From assembly GCA_008828725.1 (NCBI GenBank), contig MEHQ01000451.1, positions 370,304 to 434,303 on the forward strand: a stretch of 64,000 nt of DNA, given 5' to 3'. The position numbers and the translations under genes are program-made. Below, in pieces: positions 47,012 through 58,134 of this stretch. Under the pieces are notes generated by a model. It ran no database searches. It was not told the origin of the DNA and saw only the letters and a program-made list of their open reading frames with translations. How positions within the stretch are numbered: position 1 is the stretch's first letter; each line of letters begins with the position of its first letter. The stretch comes from Saccharina japonica (taxonomy: Eukaryota > Sar > Phaeophyceae > Laminariales > Laminariaceae).

Positions 47012-49945
47012 GCAGCTGATTGGTTAACCAAATCCATGCCACAGGCCGTTGGCTCTTTCCAGGAAGCTGAATATAGCCATCGGAGTTCCACCACACCCGG
47101 GGAAGACAGGGTCCCATCCTGGGATAAGAAATGCCTCCATATCACTACAACCACGACCAACCGGTGACAAAAACGGCGATTTCCCGGGTCCGCACTGCCC
47201 CGCACTGTATGGAACCCCCACCCCCATCAGTTGATCACTGATTGGCTGAGGCTCAGGAAGCCAGCGGCATCTGGGGACGATAAGGTCCCATCCCCGGATC
47301 AGAAATCCTTCCATACATCTACAAATCTAAATATACGGGGACTAAAACGGACATTCCCCGGGTCGATACCACCCCGCATGGTGTAGAAACCCTAACCCCA
47401 CTGGCTGATTGCTGATTTGGCTGGAGCGCTAAATATCATAGAGCCAGCGCGCAGCGACAAATTCCCTTGGGGGCAACGGCAAGGTCCCGCCGCACCCGGG
47501 GATGATAATTTTCCATCCCCGCATCATAAACGCTTCCATACATCTACAAATCCAACAACCCGGGGGCGAAAACAGACATCCACCGGGTCGATACCGCCCC
47601 GGAAGATGTGGAAACCCCAACCCCACTGGCTGATGATTTGGCTGCATCTAATAGAGCCAGTCCGCGGTGGGAGTTTCCCCTCCGGGCCTCGGCGATGTTC
47701 CGTCGCCCCCGGTGATGACAAATTCCCGTCCCCGGATCAAACCTCCGATTGCCCGAGTCGACACTGCCCCGCACGGTATGGAAACCCAACCCTCATCAGT
47801 TGATCACTGCTTTCGTGAGGCTCAGGAAGCCAGCGGCACCCGGAAACCATAAGGTCCCATCCCCCGATCATGAATCCTTCCACACATCTACAAATTCAAC
47901 GACCCGGGGACGGAAACGGATATCCACCTGGTCGATACCACCCCACAACTGATTGCTGATTTGGCTGGGGCGCTGGAGTTCATGGAGCCAGCGCGCAGCG
48001 AGATTTGCCATTCGGGGTAATCGCGAGGTCCAGCCGCAACCGGGGATGATAAAATCCCCTCCTAAGATCATACATCCTTCAATACATCTACAACTCCAAA
48101 AACCCGGGGAAAAAAACGGACATCCATCGGGTCTTAACCGCCCCGCGAGGTGTGGAAACTCCAACCCCACTGGCTGATGATTTGATTGGGGCTAACAGAG
48201 CCAGTGCGCAGTAAGAGTTTTCCGGCGAGGTTCTGCTGCATCTGGGGATGATAATGTCCCGCCCCCGGATCAGAAGTCCTTCCATACATATAAAATTCCA
48301 ACAACCTGGGGACGAAAGCGGATACCCCCGGGTCGATACCGCCCGCACAAGGTGTGGAAAGCCCAACCCCACTCTGGCTGATTTATGCTTGCCCGGCAAC
48401 GGCGAAATCCAGCCAAACCCGGGAATGATAAGATCTCATCCCCGGATCAGAAATACTTCCGAACACCTACACCTACAACGACCCGGGGACGAAAACGGGC
48501 ATCTACCGGGTCGATACCGCCCCGCAACGTGTGGAAACTCCAACCCCACTGGCTGATGATTTAGTTGGGGCTATTAGAGCCAGCGCGCAGTGAGAGTTTC
48601 CTCCGGGGGGCAAGGACGAGGTCCCGCCGCACCCGGGGATGATAACATCCCATCCTCAGATCATAAATCCTTTCCATCTACAACTCCAACAACCCGGGGA
48701 CAAAAACGGACACCCACCGGGTCGATACCGCCCGACAAGATGTGGAAACCCCAACCCCATTGGCTGATGATTTGGTTGGGGCTAATAGAGCCAGCGCGCA
48801 GTGAGAGGTCCCCCCCGGAGCAAGAGCGAAGTTCCGCTGCATCCGGGAATGATAAAGCCCCGTCCCCGGATCATAAGTCTCTCCATACATCTCAAGTTCC
48901 AACGACCCGTGGACTAAAACGGACACCCCCCGGGTCAATACCGCCCCCACAAGGCGTGGAAAGCCCAACCTTACTGGCGGATTTACCTTGCCCAGCAACG
49001 GCTGAATCCCGCCGCACCCGGGGACGATAAGATTTCATGCCCGGATCAGAAATAATTCCATCCATCTACAACCCTAACGATCCGTGAATGAAAACAGACA
49101 TCCGCCGAGTCGATACTGCCCCGCTCTGGAAACCCCAACCCCACTGGCTGATGATTTGGCTGGGGCTAACAGAGCCAGCGCGCAGCGAAAGTTCTCCTTC
49201 GGGGAAACGGCGAGGTCCCGCACCACCGGTGGATGATAACATATTATTCCCGGATCGGAAATCCTTCCATACATCTACAACTTCAATAAACCTGGGTCGA
49301 AAACGGACACCCCCTGAGTCGATACCGTCCCGCAATGTGTGGTTCCTCAACCCCACGGGCTGTTTTAAGGTTGGCTGGATCTTATGGAGGCGGCACGCGG
49401 TGACAGTAGCTCCTCGGGGCAACGGCGAGGTCCCTGCCGCACCCGGAGATCATAAAGTCCCATCCCCGGGTCATGAATCCTTCTATATATCTACAACTAC
49501 AACAACCCGGGGACGAAAACGGACATCTCTTGAGTCGATACCGCTGCGCAAGGTGTGGAAGCTCCAATATCACGCGCTGATTTACGGCTGGCTGGCTCTC
49601 ATGGACCCAGCGCGCGGCCAGAGTCGCCTCTCGGGGTAACCGCGAGGTTTCCGCCGCACCGGGGACGTTAAACGTCCAATCCCCTGATCGTACATTCTTC
49701 CGTACATCTCCAACTCCAACCCCAGAACGAAAACAGACACCCCCCGGGTCGATACCGCCCCGTAAGGTGTGGAAACCCCAACCCTGCGGGCTGATTTAAG
49801 TTTTGGCTGGGGCTCATGGTCGATGTCCCGCCGCACCCGGGGATGGTAAAATGCCCCATCTCCGATTCATGTATCCTTCAATACATGTACGCCTCCAACA
49901 AAATGGACATCCCCCGGGTCGATACCGCCCCGCATGGTGGTCCTG
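47012..49945. repeat. Satellite array, ~170/215-bp units with three-unit higher-order pattern
   Basis: About 14 tandem units share CCCCGGGTCGATACCGCCCC, GTGTGGAAACCCCAACCCCA, CTGGCTGATGATTTGG, GAGCCAGCGCGCAG, CGCACCCGGGGATGATAA and CATACATCTACAACTCCAAC. From 48169 the spacing of the CTGGCTGATT site is 207, 173, 209, 215, 169, 213, 219, 215. This is a short-long-long pattern with a period near 600 bp. Short units lack the GGGGCTAATAGAGCCAGCGC block. Long open frames over the array exist in several frames and both strands because stops are rare in the unit; I do not call them genes. Confidence 0.9.
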
Positions 49946-50533
49946 ATTGTTTGGTTCAAAGAGGTACATCACAGCACACTATAAATGCGAGTACTATGTA
50001 CCATACCAGGAACTTACATAGTACTATGGGCAACGCAGGGCTCGCGCCACGGGTGGAGTCGTGGCAGTACCGCCAATTAACCTAAATTGAACTTAATCCT
50101 GCCACCTCTGCCATAATTTCCCTTACTAAAGTCCAGGCCCCCGTTTTCAGATCGCCCCTCCACAGTAGGGGCAGACCGTCTGGTCCTTAATGCACACACA
50201 CATAAGTATACACGCAACCAGACATGCATACAATGATATACATACCTATTTGTTTTGGCCACCCTGGACTTATCACGACCCGGAGATGTGCTCTCCAGAG
50301 AAACAAAGCCCTGGCCTGCTAATGGTAAGCTTTACGTTTCAAGGAGCGGAAATATCGACCTCATTAAATAAATCGTTCCCAATCGAAAACTAAACGTGAA
50401 CGGCCGTTGTATGCCAAACCCTTGCCTCATTTTTGTCAAAGGGCCTTTGACGATTACAGCAGTAACACGGTACCAGCTGAGTAAACACCACCCAAGCGCT
50501 GAATTGGTACATCTAGCGACGTCACGAGCCGCT

Positions 50534-50578
50534 GGAGACACACAGAGAAGCACGCAGCTCACGACCACAGCTTCAATA
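50534..50578 (-). other. Conserved block downstream of gene 3
   Basis: The minus strand reads GAAGCTGTGGTCGTGAGCTG then CGTGCTTCTCTGTGTG, the most diverged of the three copies (others 2921-2970 and 21760-21808). A G18 homopolymer lies nearby at about 50835-50852. Confidence 0.38.
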
Positions 50579-50890
50579 GTTGAACCAACCAAGCAGCCTC
50601 CTCACAGGATGATGTGCACCACATCCCACACATGGCGTGTAACCCACATGTACGTTTCCAGAACGTGGCGCGGACATTGCTCCAGTATGACCAGTACTAC
50701 TTAATCGTCGCGGCGACGCCCCTCTCGTGAGCTACGTTCTGGGGAGTATCGTCCCATATAGTTGAACCGCTTGTACCGCCTCCTTGAACTCCGCGGGACG
50801 TCATTGTGCATCACGCCAGCATTACAGGCGCTCGCGGGGGGGGGGGGGGGGGAGTGGTGATGCCGTTCGTGGCGAAGCACGTTGCCGAGG

Positions 50891-51166
50891 TCATTGCGCT
50901 TCCATCGCGTTTTTATGACAGGTATGTTTGTGCGTATCCTGTTTGACTGTCTGTATAGCTTGAACTAAGGCGACGGTGCCGTCATCTGTGTGGGTGTTGT
51001 CCAGCGTCTGCCCCACGGCGAGCCAACATCCTAGGAGAACGGTGAGGACCAGCATCACGTTGATCGCGATTAACACGTCTGCGAGAGCGGAGCGACCGTC
51101 CTCTCCAGCGGCGTCCACCCTAATTAAGAGCGCCAGAAAATAGGTGAGGAAGATCACCACACCGCC
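50891..51166 (-). CDS. Gene 3 last exon
   Basis: GGVVIFLTYFLALLIRVDAA is followed by a hydrophobic helix (VLIAINVMLVLTVLLGCWLAV) and a roughly 35-residue polar tail, ending at a stop at 50891. Confidence 0.8.
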   Translation of the reverse strand, partial: GGVVIFLTYFLALLIRVDAAGEDGRSALADVLIAINVMLVLTVLLGCWLAVGQTLDNTHTDDGTVALVQAIQTVKQDTHKHTCHKNAMEAQ

Positions 51167-54100
51167 CTGTGGTCGGTACACAAGGACGCAAGTGGTGCGT
51201 GCAGGGGGGGGGGTACAGACGATTTGGGGACGTCAGTAGGCGCCGAAGCGGTCACCGGTGGAAATCCCCGATCTACACGTTTTTCATTGCGCATTAGCTA
51301 TTTTCCCAACCCACTGCTCGTCCTCAACTCGTAACGCTCGGACAATATGCCAGACCCTTCCATCGCACAAAGACCGGTTGCCCACAGCAGATCTGTACGG
51401 TAGGTTCCTGGGAGATGATATACACCCAGCTCGCGCTTCCATCTCATATTTCAGCTCCATCAATGCGAATACTAAAATAGTGAACCGGCTTACCAGTCGG
51501 TAGAGCCACACGTCTGCTGGGTCCAGGTGAGGTCGAAGGAGCTCGAACCCGAGAAGAGTCCCGAATGAAAACACACAAGCCGCGGCCACTTGTGTCGGGC
51601 TGTTGGGTGCGATGAAAATAAGCACCCCCGTCAACAGCATTCTCCTGCCGCACTCGAGAACCTCGTAGTAGAACAGCTCGGGGCCTGGGCACGCGTACAT
51701 GGGAGAAACAGATGTGTCAGCATTTGCCGTACTCCCGCGTATCAATGGCTGCTGGTGAACACACGGCTAATAGGGCGTCGGCCGTGGGCAAGATGTGGAG
51801 TCGGCTGGATGATTACTCGTGCTGCCATCTGCTGTCACCGGCCAGCGTGCCAATAAGCTCTACCCCCAGCAACGCGCTGACGGTTCGACGTTCAACTAAA
51901 CAATCCCGATTAAGGAAACGCGAGACACGCCGGAGCTATTCACATATATATGGAACGCAATGTTGGGTTGGTGGCAGCACCCGAGCATATAGTGGATGCA
52001 GGAGATCCCGTGCAACTACAACGTCGGTCGCCTCGATGGTCTAGTGGTACCCTCAAATACTACTAAGAGTTTAGTTCTGGGGTTCGAATCTCACGTGGTT
52101 GGGACTTTTGACTTTATTTAAAAAAACAATAAAAGGAATCAACCGCTGAGAGCATAGCGTGGGTAGGTGCATTTCGATGCCAGTCGACGAGGGAAGAAAG
52201 GGCTGAAGTCTTCTCGCGATAAAAGCCCAAGGCAAGAACCGCAGTGGGGGGGGGGGGGAGAAGAGCCTATTTTGTGACCTCGTATATGAGGTACGACTAG
52301 GTAGGAGAGAGAAAAGAAGGGCGAAGATAGTAAATGGGATGAAAACAACATTCTCACCGAAATCCTTCCACAGAAACATGGAGGGGACCAGCTCCGGGTG
52401 CTCCCTCCGTGCCCTCACTCGTTCCTTAAACTGTTGCAACTCCTGCAGAGACAACTCGTTCTTGGTCTGGACGCTTCGTGCCGTTCGGAGAATCCAAGAG
52501 AGGACGCCCGGCCCATCAGCAGAATCAGCTCTCGTGGCTGCCCCATCGGTCGAATCTGGCTCGGACTTGGCCACGGTGTGTATGCGAGGGTTGAGTAATT
52601 CCCGTTTGCTCCACAGAATTACGGCGTAAAGCGCGGGGATGCCGATTGGGTACACCTTCGGAACGGAAGCACACGGTTCAAGTTGGGTACATGGTCAGCT
52701 CGTACATATAGCCGATGAAGACCAACGAACGCCGTGCCTTCTATTTCTATATGTACCTGACTCTCTCAAACCACCCACACCCACATTCCACATGGGACAC
52801 TCTACACCAAGTAAATCCGTAGACTCACACGGTTTATTTCCAGTCCCCTCACCATGATCATGACGATGGCATAGCCTTTGAAAAATACGTGCAAGCTCGA
52901 TTCGCAAGTGAGGCTGTAGTCGGCTCTGAGGTAGCTCTTTCCACCCCCGACCGAGTGATCGCAGTCAAAGGTTTTGAAGACCAATGTGGACGCGGAGGTG
53001 AATACCTGAAACGCATGTCACGGAATGAGGGGTTCGTTATCCTAGGCTTAAGCTGTGTTACTTCCACCTGGTTGATCACAATACAAGACGATGTTCTGTA
53101 GACTGCATGGCTTCATAGGGATTTTACCTCGAGCCCAGGTGTTCTACGCAGTGAACGCTGTCGGCTTGAGTCTTTATCGGAGAGGGAACACACGATTCGG
53201 GTGTATAGTATACTTTACTTCGTACGTATTGTATTCGGGAACGAACTAAGTATCATACAGTTTTGACCTTAGACACAGGATGCGTTAAGGTTCGCCCGAA
53301 CAGTTCGCCCAACTGAACGAAGAGGCCTTTAATCAAATACAATATTATCCCAACTTTAACCTATCCTAGCGTGCATGAACAGGCTACAAGGGTCACGTAC
53401 GTAGTACCATCAACAAACCAATTTTCGCGCATCCCGTTCAACGGTTGAGACGAAAACTACCGAATCTCACCAAGAATGCCAGAAGCAACCCCGCTGCCAC
53501 ATGTCTCGACCAAGCAGCCCTCCTTGCAATTACTCCCGCCGACCCAATGCTCGCCCTACGCTTAGCCACGTGATACGTCAACACCATCCCGGCCCCCACG
53601 ACCAAGGGCGTCAGTGTCGAAGCCAGCAGCCTTGCGTAGAAGTTCACAGATGGAAGGATACACGACACCGAAAATATATGCCCTATGTCGAAGTTCACGA
53701 TGTTGATCCACGACAGGAAAATCGCGTAGGACTCCGGGAACTCCACTCCCGTGATGCTCGAGTAGACGGTGAGGATCTGCCACACCACCAACAAGATCTT
53801 GAACTTATGCAGAGGCAACCTTGACGCCCAACGCTTGATATTGACGCCAAGACCACAGCAGTTTGACTCCCCTCCGTCGTTGGTCCTATGCCTCCCTCTA
53901 CCATTTACTAGCGACCCTTCTAAGGCTTTGCCAGCTACAGGAAATTGCCGCATATGACGACTGGCAGACATCTCAACATCACTAGCGTGTTCTGTTGGCA
54001 CACCGGATGATGGCAGCACAACGCTGGCCCCAGCCCCGACAACCGCGTTGAAAGGCTGGACGCAAGACCTCCCAACATTATCTGGCTCAGCACTTGTCCG

Positions 54101-57100
54101 CGACGACTCTTCACTGCTGTGACCGGTGTCGCAGTTGCTGGCGTAGTGTTGAGTTTCCCATGAAAAATCAAACGCAGGGGCAATGGTGTCGCTTAGAACG
54201 TCCTTGCTGGCACCTCTGTTGCGATAAGGCCGTTGCTGCGTGCTTATTTGCGACGCAGACCAAACCTTGGATGCCTTTTTCGACACGGGAACGTTTCGAG
54301 TCAGGGACTTGCGCACAATGTCGACCGCGTCAAGCCCCCCTATGAGGAATACCACTGCCATAATCACGAGCAGCAGAAGTATTCCTACGGAAGCAACGAT
54401 GCCCGTCCAGGTGAGAAGCCCGGCCATCGTGTTGTCGCAGAAGTGGCAGTCGTTGTTGACGCCTCTTCCATACCCGTCGGAGCACACAGCACAATCTGAA
54501 AGGAAAGGAACATTGGGACCGTAGGCGGTAGAGGGGCCCAGCCGCTAGATGTTATGGAATATCACTGTTAGGTCGCGTTCAGTAGTATGGCAGCTCCCGA
54601 GGAACGAGCTGTCGTTTGATGCATTTATGAATAAAGGCCTTCGTTGCATTCATCTATCTGGGCGACCTAGAGCTGCCACCGAAAAATTGAAGCCCGTCAG
54701 AACGAAGGCCCGGCTCACCCAGAATACCTACCGTCAGAAAACTCACATGGTCCCTGGTATCCATTCGCACAATAGTCGTCCGCGCTCGATGCATCCGTCC
54801 CTCCGATGCACGCGAACCGATGACCACATTTGTGCACTGCCAGAGAGTCTAGGCCCGACCGCCAGTAGCCTCGTCGGATCGGCAACGACAACAGCGTCGC
54901 CCCCGGGCTAGTGCAATTCACCCCTTCCCCATCATCGATGGAAGTGCACGACTCGCATAAAAATAGTTGGCTTTCGGCAACCGTCGGCTTGGCGAATTGA
55001 TATGCTGGGCAAAGATAAAACGTCGAGTTCACGTCTAGCTTCTTTACGCCGGCGTTGGGGCTCGAGCTGGTATTGCCTACAGACGTTAAGTTGAAGCTGC
55101 TGGTCAAGTTCCCACCCACGTCGTGTGCTGCAATGGTACCAGTGACCACAACAGTTACATTACTGCCAGGCGGCAAAATCCCACTGGATGGAGCTACGTC
55201 CAAGTTCAGGTCCCTAGCCTTAAATGTCAGGTCCCAGATGGCGTACGTAGTTCCGTCTACCGCTGACGAAACGACCAGCTCAAATGACACAGGATCAGGG
55301 CTGTAGGTCTCGTTGGATGGGGGCGTCTTGACGAGGAGGGATAACTCGCCACCGTCGTTTAGACAATTGTCGGCATCGACGCAATCGCACAACACTCCGA
55401 GTGTGCTGTCCACGCACTCACCGCTCCCGCATATATTACGACTACTGCAGGTTAAAGCCCGGTTTACAAGCGGCAACGAGTAGTTAAGTCTACCGGTGTT
55501 TACAAACGTCAAATCGCCGAGGACGGCGTTGCGGATCTTGGCATCCGAGCTGAGGGAGTAGACCGCCGTTATTGGAGAACTTTTCCTGAAGTCGCAGCTG
55601 TCCAGGGAAAGAGAGTCGTGCTTCTTATTTTCGTGGTAGACAATAGTGTCACCAAGCCAGCCATCAAAGATGCATCCCTTTAAAGCAAGCGTAGACTTAC
55701 GGTCGGAATGGATCGCCCGTTTCGATGAATCTTCTTCAAGGTCAACGACCGATTCCATTGTCACTCCGCTGGCGACAACGAAACTCGATGTCATATAGAC
55801 GACGCTGCCGCTAAAAGCCATGTTGCCGGTGATGTCGTGGTTTTCAAACACAGCGGACTCCACGCTTGCCATGTATAGCGCCGCTCCTTGTGGCGACCGG
55901 TTGGCGATGAGGTCACAGCTGCTGTTCATATATGTAGTACTTCTGGCATAGATGGCCCCACCTTGATCACCGGCGTAGTTGCCCCTGAAGGCGGCCCCTT
56001 CGCACGTGAAGTTAGTCAGGCCATCCAGGTACACAGAGCCTCCAAAATATCTGTGAAAGGTCGTGGCAGGCAGTGCACGCGAACGGCGACCCACAGACAC
56101 CAAGGAAAGTGTTTCTCCCAAGCTGTTTCGCGCAGCTGTCCCAAAGGGGTCTCAGCGAGAGTCGACCGCGTACATAAACATGGACGTGCATAAACAATAC
56201 AGTATGGTGTATATATCACGCTCCGAGCATGATCCACGTTTGCTGCAATATCACCTTGTACCGCGCTACAGGACGAACCGAACGCAGGGCTTCGCTGCGT
56301 TGTTCAAAGGTAAGCTCACGTTGCTGTGTTGTTGCTGAACACCCCTCCAGTGATGTGCACATTTGAAAGACGTCCCCATGCGTAAATCGCGCCTCCCAAC
56401 TCCAGGGCGATGTTGTTCATGAACGTCCCCCCCCCGATCGTTAACGTTGATGGATCGCTGCTAGATATCTTTTGCAGGCGACACACAGGCAGGGGCATTC
56501 GGAAGGACAACGGGAGATATATCACGACGCCTCAATGGTACACTTTGAAGAAACAAAGTGATGACATGTGGCAAACGGAACAAGGCAGGCACGCCTGTGA
56601 GCAAACATATCCCGCACGATTGTTGAAAACTACTCACATTTATGAAGGCACAGTCCCGCCATGCGACTCTGCTACACCGAATTTGCGTTGAAAATGGCGT
56701 GCTGGGATTGTAATTCAACCCGTTACATGGAAATGTTCCCTGGCTGGCTGGCTGGGAAACGCATGGCGCTATATTGACGTATGGTACACCAGTAGTACAC
56801 ATGGTTTAAGAAACGTCGTGTTGCCGTTGTTTAAAGTAACCTGGAGGTTAGGTTGTTAGGTTGAAATGTCAGCGCAGACGGAGCGATAACATACCGGTGA
56901 TGCCATCTACATGTTATTCAACGCGTACGTCTTCCACTATTTGTGAGTGTTTATTGAGCGTTTATTTAGGTCGAGGTGCCTTTATGTTGCATATTCGCGA
57001 ATCCCAACCGACGAGAGATATCGGAGCAGCGCACTCCTGGTATCAGTTTTAGCGTGAAATTCCTGTGTCTGCGCGTCTATCCAATGGCATACCACGGACA

Positions 57101-58134
57101 CTTCACCGCCCCCGGTATTCTGGCCTGCCAACACGTCGATGTTACGTGTAAGGGGAAAATGAACGTGTGACGGTATTACCATTATTGCTCTTGTACAACA
57201 GGGAGATGTGACCTCCAAATATGTTTCCATGGTGTTCAGTGGTCACAAGAGAGGCTCTTGCCAACAACATAAGATCCGTCAACTTCCCACCGAGCAGAAG
57301 TATGTTACTACTGTACTGTATGTATAAAATGTTCAACTGCAATAATGTGTGCTCACTGCTCCGCCTCGGGCTCCTGCCACGTTGTTTACTATCAGCCCCC
57401 CGGTGATATTCAAACGCGCATTGCCTCCAGCGTAGTAGAAACCGCCTCTCCTGTCTGCTCGACATGTGAATTCTCCACCGAACACGTGGAATTCGCTGTC
57501 CTCCGAGTCTGCTCGTCACAAGTCAGAACGGCGAGGAAACAAGTTATAACTCATTAATGCACTCGAAGTTAGACAATTGGGGGTATAGTCGAGGTATCAC
57601 AAGGCATTCGGTGGAGTATTTCAATCGGTGAGGCTGTACACGAATTCCTTGCGCCACACAGGACGTATTCACGCCGAAACAATCAACGCTGCGGTGTACG
57701 TGGTAAGGCGTTCTGTCCATATGGCATGCGTCCCTAGGTAGTGTCTACAACACCCACTATAGGGGCTGCATGAATTATCTCGCCAGGCGAATAAGGAATG
57801 TTGTCGTCGGCATACGGCTTCTGGTTGGTATCATAGTCGCGCTCTACTGGCGGCAGCTAAGGAACCATTGTCCCATCTGCAGCATGCAACGTATTTCTAT
57901 TGCAATATGCAGGCAGACACGACAACTCCCTAACCGAGGAACACCGTACGACAGCTACATGCGGCACTCACATACACAACCCCCGCTGGTTGCCTCGTTG
58001 TCATTCATGACCGTGCCGTTGTTGAACATCCCCCTTCCCGCACCGTAGAAGCAACCTCCGTCAACGACCGCCGTGTTTTGTGTGCATGCCATGTCGTGGA
58101 ATGTAATCGTGCCGTGTGAATGCCACCCTAGCAC
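50891..58134 (-). CDS. Gene 3: paralogue of genes 1 and 2, first exon not in window
   Basis: Nine exons: 58134-57972, 57511-57357, 56468-56320, 56050-54747, 54495-53471, 53005-52853, 52655-52358, 51684-51494, 51166-50891. The frame is open for about 1237 codons. The order matches exons 2-10 of gene 2: beta-helix rungs, EGF-like CGSGECVDSTLGVLCDC, stalk ending CANGYQGP-YC, first TM and loop, CD..LRADYS.TC, YPIGIPALYAVILW, LLGFELLRPH and a final helix with a short tail ending KNAMEAQ. The fragment begins in phase 0 at VLGWHSHGTI, so an upstream exon with the signal peptide is required. It is not found in the remaining 5.9 kb and may lie beyond the window or be lost. One intron uses GTAAGC rather than GTGAG (after 51494). 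Confidence 0.82.
52028..52330 (+). mobile_element. tRNA-derived SINE-like element
   Basis: The head GCCTCGATGGTCTAGTGGTA (A-box-like TGGTCTAGTGG) and GGGGTTCGAATCTC (B-box) resembles a tRNA gene with an enlarged anticodon region. The body then shows TTTTATTGTTTTTTT complement runs, GCAAGAACCGCAGTGG, a G run and CCTATTTTGTGACC, then GGTACGACTAGG and a purine tail. It sits in the intron after 52358 of gene 3, antisense to the gene. Confidence 0.68.
53471..54495 (-). CDS. Gene 3 exon: first TM helices and cytosolic loop
   Basis: 1025 nt. YCAVCSDGYGRGVNNDCHFC leads into a helix (GILLLLVIMAVVFLIGGLDAV). A polar loop of about 150 residues follows, then LPLHKFKILLVVWQILTV, further helices and ...LLLAFL at GTGAGA. 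Confidence 0.86.
54747..56050 (-). CDS. Gene 3 exon: beta-helix end, EGF-like, stalk
   Basis: 1304 nt, the same length as in gene 2. It begins after TTTCACAG with TYFGGSVYLDGLTNFTCEGA and ends GYQGP in phase 1. It contains the beta-sandwich-like YAIWDLTF and PSSGILPPGSN segment and the Cys-rich stalk (SCTSIDDGEGVNCTSPGA). Confidence 0.86.

Noticed and set aside
47400-49800. Several long open frames (up to about 180 codons) on both strands
   Set aside because: They lie in the satellite array, overlap each other and arise because the repeat unit contains few stops.
52028-52103. A functional tRNA gene
   Set aside because: A- and B-box-like words are present, but the anticodon region is enlarged, no clean acceptor stem forms, and the sequence continues into a body shared with other SINE-like copies.
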